Shown here piece after piece: positions 57,780 through 64,000 of a stretch of 64,000 bases of DNA. Source of the DNA: Arenicola marina (taxonomy: Eukaryota > Annelida > Polychaeta > Arenicolidae); contig OZ025248.1 of NCBI GenBank assembly GCA_964019135.1, positions 46,307,670 to 46,371,669 of the forward strand, written 5' to 3'. A model generated the notes under the pieces. It did not search any database. It was given only the letters and a program-made list of their open reading frames with translations, and was not told the origin of the DNA. A program made the position numbers and the translations under genes. Position 1 is the first letter of the stretch. Each line of letters starts with the position of its first letter.

Positions 57780-58790
57780 AATACAATGGTATTTACCATA
57801 GTAATTACCGTGATATTTACCATGGTATAAATACTATGGTATTTTCGCGAAAATTTCAAGGTATTTACATCAAAATACTATGGTAAATTGTGATATTTAC
57901 CACAGTAAACCTGAATTTTACCTTGAGATACCATGGTAATTTGTGGTATTTACCACAGTAAACCGGGGTATTTACCATGGTAAACCAGGGTATTTACCTT
58001 GATATACCATGGAATATTATTGTGATAAATTGTGGTATTTACCGCAGTAAACTAGAATATTTACGGCATAAACTAGGGTATTTACCTGGAGATACCAGGG
58101 AATTTACCTTGAAATACCAGGGTATTTACCTTGAAATACCAGGGTATTTACCTTGAAATACCAGGGTATTTACCTTGAAATACCAGGGTATTTAACTTGA
58201 AATAACAGGGTATTTACCTTGAAATACCAGGGTATTTACCTTGGAATGCCAGATTATTTACCTTGAAATACCACGTATTTACCTTGCAATACCAGGGTAT
58301 TTACCTTGAAATACCAGGGTATTTACCTTGAAATAACAAGGTATTTACCTTGAAATACCATTGTATTTACCTTGGAATGCCAGATTAATTACCTTGAAAT
58401 ACCAGGTATTTACCTTGAAATACCAAGGTATTTACCTTGAAATACCGGGTATTTACCAGAGGGTATTTACCTTGAAATACCAGGGTATTTACCTTGAAAT
58501 ACCAGGGTATTTACCTTGGAATGCCAGATTATTTACCTTTAAATACCAGGTATTTACCTTGAAATACCAGGATATTTACCTTGAAATACCAGGGTATTTA
58601 CCTTGAAATACCAGGGTATTTACCTTGAAATACCAGGGTATTTACTTTGAAATACCATGGTATTTACCTTGAAATACCAGGGTATTTACCTTGAAATACC
58701 AGGGTATTTACCTTGAAATACCAGGATATTTACCTTGAAATACCAGGGTATTTACCTTGAAATACCAGGGTATTTATCTTTATCTACCTT
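57780..58790. repeat. 22-bp GGTATTTACC-type array
   Basis: From 58,080 about 32 copies of a 22-base unit (ATTTACCTTGAAATACCAGG then GT). From 57,780 to 58,080 are older relatives with ACCATGGTAAAT and related near-palindromes. The unit is partly self-complementary (GGTATTT and AAATACC). Open frames are repetitive and not genes. Confidence 0.9.
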
Positions 58791-59109
58791 CCCACTGGGC
58801 ACACGACGAGATTTCAACGTCGTTGATCAACCAGATTTCGACGACATTTCAACGTTATATGGCGGCGAGCCCTCGTGAAAGAAACTGGTTGTACCCAGGA
58901 CTTGTTTATGACCAGTATAGTATATTCGTCAATTTTCAACTTGATTTGACCAGTAAGTCGCAGCAACGCACTTGAGGATAAAACTGGCTGACCATGAAAC
59001 GAGAATGTAACATTTCGCACCTAGAACCATAGTCCGGAGCCCGGCTCCCAGAGCCATAGTCGGGGTGGGAGGGAGTGGTGTATATCGAGGTCCAAGTGGG
59101 TTGGTCTTG

Positions 59110-59290
59110 TGTCCGCGGTACTCTTCTTCTTTCGGCTGGTGTCGTCGGACCCCTGGGAACTATTCTTCTTCAGACTGGTGTCTTGTGTCTGCGGAACTCT
59201 TCTTTTTCCGGCTGGTGTCTTGTGTCTGCGGGACTTTTCTTCTTCCGGCTGGTGTCTTGCGCCGGCGAAATTTTTCTTCCGGCTGGGGCC
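59110..59290. repeat. 40-bp CTTCTTCCGGCTGGTGTCTT array
   Basis: About five degenerate copies of a 40-base unit containing TTCTTCCGGCTGGTGTCTTG and TGTCTGCGGAACT. Confidence 0.8.
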
Positions 59291-59319
59291 TTGTATCCGC
59301 GGAACTGCCCCCCCCCCCC

Positions 59320-59700
59320 CCCTCTTTGCAAAATCTGTGCCCCACACGGTGATCAAAAAATAATGGAACCCTTGGACGCAATTTTGTTCAGCCCTTCCCC
59401 CCCGGTCGCAAGATTGCATAACTGTGCCCCCCTCCCCCCCCCCCAGGGGCGGATCCATCTGGATAGGGGGGGGGGCATGGGCGTGTCTAGGAGGGGGGGG
59501 GCACAGGGGGCGCGTGCCCCCCCCCTTTCAGACCCTAAAGTATATATGTGCCCCCCCCCCCTTTTGCAAAATCTGTGCCCCCCACGGTGATCAAAAAATA
59601 ATGGAACCCTTGGACGCAATTTTGTTCAGCCCTCCCCCTCCGGTCGCAAGATTGCATAACTGTGCCCCCCTCCCGCCCCCCCCCCCCCCCCCCCCTCCCC
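59320..59700. repeat. Direct duplication of about 120 bp with C/G homopolymers
   Basis: TTTGCAAAATCTGTGCCCC through GATTGCATAACTGTGCCCCC occurs at 59,326-59,435 and again at 59,560-59,665, almost unchanged. Long C-runs lie beside both copies and G-runs between them. Confidence 0.88.
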
Positions 59701-60780
59701 CCGCTGCCGTCAATTTTTTTATTGTGCCCTCCCTTTCAAGGATTCCTGCACACGCCACTTGGGGGGGGGGGGGGTGGCGGGTTCAGATTCTGCTCAATAT
59801 GTGCTGGATAGAGGGGGCCGGTTTTGGTTTTCATATGTTTAAGGGTAGAGGCCATTCCTCCTCGGGATAATTCCCCCATGACAACCCCCCTCCCCACCAC
59901 CCCCACTAGATAAAAACGATACCCATTCAGCACGTTTCCGCTAAAAAAAATCAAAATCATGTTCTTTCAATTATTCGCTGCGTCTTAGTTAAAATAACAG
60001 ATTTTTCTTTAAAAACTGATTTTCAGGAACAATAGTAAGCATAGCCATCAATTAATATATATAGGTTTTTTAATTTATTCATCGGTACTCACAACCCTAC
60101 GATCAAAAAGTAAGATGCTCCACCACGGCGCCAGTGGGATTCACAATGACTGGCGGCGTTTGACTGCGCCTGGTTCTAAACTCTTCTCGCCAAAATTGTG
60201 CGCCGATCTAATGTTTACTTTCAGTGGAAAAAGTTACTTTCATTGGGCTGAGCTTTGGCTTTGAACGGAACGATAAGTAGGCCTACTGCACAGAGCGGAT
60301 CCAGTGGGTGGGGAGGGGCGCTACCCGGCCCCGGCCCCCCTTCGAGGGTCGAACTTTATACCATTCAATATATGAACAGCAAAAGCTGGGCCCTCGAAAC
60401 TCTCGAAACCGGCCTATCATCCGGTATAGTAGTCCGGCCAAAATAGGGATATACCCAAGACAAATTGCAATAGTAATGAAACCTGTTTTTCTTATTCCTT
60501 AGGTATCTAGGAGTAGTGTTTCCAAAATCTACCAAAATCTATTCATTGGAAGATAGTTTTAAGGGGGTTGCTTTCTTTACCCTATTAACCCCCACAAGAA
60601 GCAACGTATTTTTACATAAACGAAATGACAGGAAGGCGAGGCAGTTGAGACCCGCACTACGAATTGTGACCTACAATACCCATATTTCCAGTTTGCGTGA
60701 TAGAGAGTTATTTAAACTGCACAATACAACAAACATAAATAAAAATATATTGTTTAAATTTTATAGGAATCTTTACATTC
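59701..60780. other. Intergenic, no gene recognised
   Basis: Homopolymer-rich to 59,920, then AT-rich. A 111-codon frame at 60,516-60,851 has no recognisable family and overlaps an inverted repeat at its end. Confidence 0.4.
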
Positions 60781-60784
60781 AGAA

Positions 60785-60870
60785 TCTCTTTTTCCGACTG
60801 TCGATCGATGCAGTGTATTTGCATGGCGAGCCGGATGGGTCTCAGGTTTGACCGACTTTTTCATACATGG
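60785..60870. repeat. Inverted repeat arm shared with 62,835-62,910
   Basis: ATTTGCATGGCGAGCCGGAT and GGGTCTCAGGTTTGACCGAC match the complement of 62,835-62,910 (GGGTCTCAAGTGTGACGGAC). With the arms 2 kb apart, they could be two copies or the ends of an element that contains the degenerate array. Confidence 0.5.
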
Positions 60871-61059
60871 TCCGATATTCGCAATTCAATCGATTGTTGA
60901 GGCGTTTCATCCTGATCATATATGAATAAAATATGTATGTGGAAGGGGATTTGGGGGTCTGTCAATGTAAAATTTCATCGGTACAGATGGTACTTAGCAG
61001 GATCCAAGGGGGAAGGGATGGAGCGGGGGTTAGGGGGCTTAAGGAGTTTAAGGAGAGGG

Positions 61060-62345
61060 GACATACTCTAATTTAGGGGAGGCGAGATTGGGATAGTAGT
61101 GAGGGCATGCAGACACTCCAAGTTTGGATGCTACCCCAAGTTATTGGAGGAAAGACACCCGAAGTTGGGGCGGTACCCCAAGTTAGGGGAGGGGAGACAT
61201 TCAAAATTCAGGTGATGCCGTAAGATAGGGCAGGGAAGATACTTCAAAATGGAGCACTACCCCAAGATAGGAGAGGGGAGGCACCTCAAGTTAGGGGAGG
61301 GGACACTCCCTGTTATGGAAGGGGAGACGCCCTAAGTTAGGAGAGGGAAGACACCAAGAGTTGGGGTGGTAGCCTAATTTAGGGGGTAGGTGGACATTTA
61401 ATATTCGGGTGGTACACCAAGTTAGGGGAGGGAAGACATCCAAATTTAGGGAAGGGGAAACACCCCAATTTAGTTGTGGTGCGCAAGTTCTGACAAGTTG
61501 TAGTACCCCAAGTTCGGGTAGTACCCCAAGTTTCGGGAGGGGAGAGACCCCAAGATAGGGGTGGTACCCCAAGTTTCGGGAGGAGAGAGATCCTAAGTTA
61601 TGAAAGGGAAGACAGGAGTTTTGACAGGAGAGGCACCTCAGATTAGGGGAGGGGAGACACCATGCATTGGGAAAAGGGAGGCAACCCAAATTGGGGTGGT
61701 ACTCCAAGTTAGGAGAGGGGAGACATCCCAAGTTAAAGGAGGGGAAATACCCCAAAATAAGGGACGGGAGACACCCCAAGTATAGGTGGTGCTTCAAGTT
61801 TGGGGAGGGGAGATACCCCAAGTTAGGGGAGGGGATACACCCCTAATAAAGAGAGAAAAGACACCCCAGGTTTTTAACGTGTACTGCAAGTGTAGAGAGG
61901 GGAGAGGCAAGTTATGGGGGGGGGGGGGGTAGACACCCCGAATTAGGGGAGAGAAGACACCCCAGGTTGAGGAGGGGAGACACCCAATATTTAGGGAGGG
62001 AAGACACCCAATATTTGGGGAGGAAAGACACCCAATATTTGGAGACGGGGAGGCATCAAGTTTGGCGATGGGAGAGGCCTTAACTTATGTGAAGGGAGAC
62101 GCTCCAAGTTGGACCACCCGAACTTGGGGTGGTACCGCAAGTTAGAGTGGTACCCCAAGTTAGAATGGTACCCGAAGTTAGGAGAGGGTAGACACCCTAA
62201 ATTAGAAGAGGGGAGACGCCCCAAGTTAAGGGAGGGGTGACCCTCAGGTTGGGGTGGTATCCTAAATTACGGGAACGTAGACACCACAAGTTATGAGAGG
62301 GTAGAACCCCCAAGTTTGGGGAGGGGAGACACCATGTTGGGCGGG
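61060..62345. repeat. Degenerate GGGGAGACACCCCAAGTTAG array
   Basis: Irregularly spaced units of about 20-40 bases combining GAGGGGAGACACC, CCCAAGTTAGGG and GGTGGTACCCCAAGTT. The repeat is old and interrupted. No gene. Confidence 0.8.
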
Positions 62346-63811
62346 GGTGGGGGGGTGCTAGGGGGCATAGCATTCCCTGATAACGAAAAATAACTTTCTT
62401 GATTCCCAGGTCACGATGAGTTTAAACAAGCGTTTATTTAATATTAAAATTCCCATTTCACGATTAATTAAAATCCTTGATCACGACGGGTCGCTTTCTA
62501 CCTCATTCCCAGTTCACGAAGAATTATTTTCATCAATCTCAGTTCAAGGTCAAGGTCAAATGAAAAACCCATTCCCGAGGAACATAAATACCTCCCCTGC
62601 CGCCCCCCCCCCCACCTCCCCCCGATGTTGGGGGTGAGGTACACCTCATTTACCTAGCTATAACGTTTCACTTATCAAAAGTGTGAAACGTTGCAGATAG
62701 AGTCGCCCCCCCCCCACCCCCGTCCCAATTGTGTTACCCTGCCTATCTAGATCGGCACTGCGATAGATCTGGCAAAAGATAAAACGCGTACATAGTCGAT
62801 TAAATTGTGGAAATCGGATAATTTATGGAGAAGTTACAGTCCGTCACACTTGAGACCCATCCGGCGCGCTGTGCAAATGCACGGTGTCGATAGACGGCCG
62901 CAAAAAACAAAACCTGAAGCGGGGTCTCTCAATCAAAAAATGTAGAAATTTTAATATGAAAGATATTTTATTTTTGTTTGTTGCATTTGGTAGATCAAAT
63001 AACACTCCATTACATATAGTTGGGGTAGTCTACGAAGGTCTAAATTCGTAGTAGGGGTCTCAATTACCAAGCTTTTCTGCCACTTCGTGTTAGGACAAAT
63101 ACGTAATCCATCCTTATGTTACGGGGTTAGGGTAAACCACACCCGCCAAAAATATGTTCCAATGAATAGATTTTGGTCGATTTGGGAAATTATATTACCA
63201 GATATATAAGGAATGAGAAAAGACAGGTTCGACTACTATTGCCATTTGTTTCTGGTTGACCACTGATTCTGCCCAGGCTGCCCAGACTATATCTGAATCC
63301 CACCCTGCTGTAAGCCGCGATCAGCGTAACTTCAAGTAACGTCACAGCGCTGGTACTGAATGTTCATGACGTTATAATGTATAGCTCATTTAGCGCGGTG
63401 CATGAGCACGGGCGGCCATTACCCGGCAGAAAATAAAAAGTCGCCTCCAGCGAGCCCCCTTCGGTATTTTCGGCCCCCTCCAGCTCCCTTCGGTAATTAG
63501 ACGGACCGGTTTTGGTGTAGGTTCGGATTCAATGAAGCATTTGTATTTATATCCAACGAGTTGACATATAAAACATAAGTACAGTCAAGATATTGCATGT
63601 GTCAGCAAAAAGTAAATAAATAAATTACGATATACCAGTGTATCATTTTTTCTTTTATTATCGTTTAGTGAATAAACTTAAGTAGTCTCGGGGAAAATCA
63701 GATGAACCACGAGTAAATTTCAGGTCGTCGTCGCAAAGTCACGCGGTTTCATCAGTTCATTCGTCCTAAAACTCGAGAAAGAAGGTTTAGGCCTAACGTC
63801 GCTCATCAGAA
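62346..63811. other. Upstream region of TIMM13
   Basis: C-runs lie at 62,605 and 62,705, with an inverted repeat arm at 62,835-62,910. From 63,300 to 63,811 is the presumed promoter and 5' leader of TIMM13. A duplicated CAGC(GA or TC)CCCTTCGGTA phrase lies at 63,450-63,495. No TATA box is evident. No other gene is recognised. Confidence 0.45.
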
Positions 63812-63934
63812 ATGGATTTCACTGAAGCTGGCGCCCTGCCACCGGGCTCCAAATTTGATGGGGCTCAAAAGGAACAGCTCATGGAACAAGTCAAGACCCA
63901 GATTGCGGTAGCAAATGCACAAGAATTATTACAA
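63812..63934 (+). CDS. TIMM13: TIMM13 first coding exon (partial gene)
   Basis: The ATG at 63,812 opens 41 codons ending LMEQVKTQIAVANAQELLQ, which is the near-invariant N-terminal helix of TIMM13. A consensus donor GTGAGT starts at 63,935 in phase 0 and the frame beyond it reads into intron. TIMM13 pairs with TIMM8 as a hexameric chaperone in the mitochondrial intermembrane space, escorting hydrophobic precursors to the TIM22 and SAM machineries. The twin CX3C cysteine motifs that define the family must lie in the next exon, outside the window. No TATA box is evident in the 300 bases upstream. Confidence 0.9.
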
Positions 63935-64000
63935 GTGAGTGAACTGCCACTGGACTGGTCAGGCTGTAGCCTGAAAGTTCAGACGTTACAGTCCTGACAC

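Noticed and set aside
59321-59920. Proline-rich and cysteine-rich short frames
   Set aside because: They are generated by C and G homopolymer runs and a 120-bp duplication.
61291-62224. Leu/Pro-rich minus-strand frames
   Set aside because: They follow the degenerate GGGGAGACACCCCAAGTT repeat.

Overview
This is a eukaryotic, probably invertebrate-chordate, genomic window. It has multi-exon genes with GT-AG introns, tRNA-derived SINEs, several small inverted-repeat transposons and an extreme load of minisatellites. The organism is inferred to be a lancelet (amphioxus, Branchiostoma) or a close relative. The inference rests on minisatellites that start exactly at exon-intron junctions; from memory, such arrays were reported in amphioxus Adh introns under the name 'mirages'. 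No bacterial gene organisation is present.

Two host protein genes can be supported. The first fills the left half on the minus strand. Thirteen coding exons between 36,144 and 558 join in frame with consistent intron phases into about 2,193 codons of a DOP1 (Dopey) protein, the large Golgi/endosome trafficking protein that partners MON2. The 5' non-coding exon is not identified and the C-terminal exons lie off the left edge. The second is the first coding exon of TIMM13, a mitochondrial small Tim chaperone, on the plus strand at 63,812-63,934; the rest lies off the right edge.

The DOP1 introns are the striking part. Eight of its 26 exon ends are the first unit of a tandem array that spreads into the intron and copies the splice site each time. 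The arrays are 76 bp at the exon 1 acceptor, 78 bp at the exon 2 donor, 73 bp at the exon 6 acceptor, 43 bp at the exon 6 donor, 49 bp at the exon 10 donor, 42 bp at the exon 11 donor, about 66 bp at the exon 12 donor and about 91 bp at the exon 13 acceptor. Two of them (78 and 42 bp) are multiples of three and stay open in the DOP1 frame. Intron 12 also holds a 4.6-kb array of a 16-bp unit with no visible exon anchor.

From 36.5 to 63.3 kb I recognise no host gene. The stretch holds an 849-bp foldback element, a 0.6-kb tandem duplication, 39-bp and 27-bp arrays, copies of an unclassified transposon family with protein-like fragments, a nested 423-bp MITE with a 10-bp target duplication, a SINE caught as a clean insertion in one family copy, a 22-bp array and homopolymer-rich low-complexity DNA. 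Inside DOP1 introns there are also SINEs, a 337-bp MITE, an inverted pair of 0.4-kb TATA-containing elements and two THAP-like fragments.
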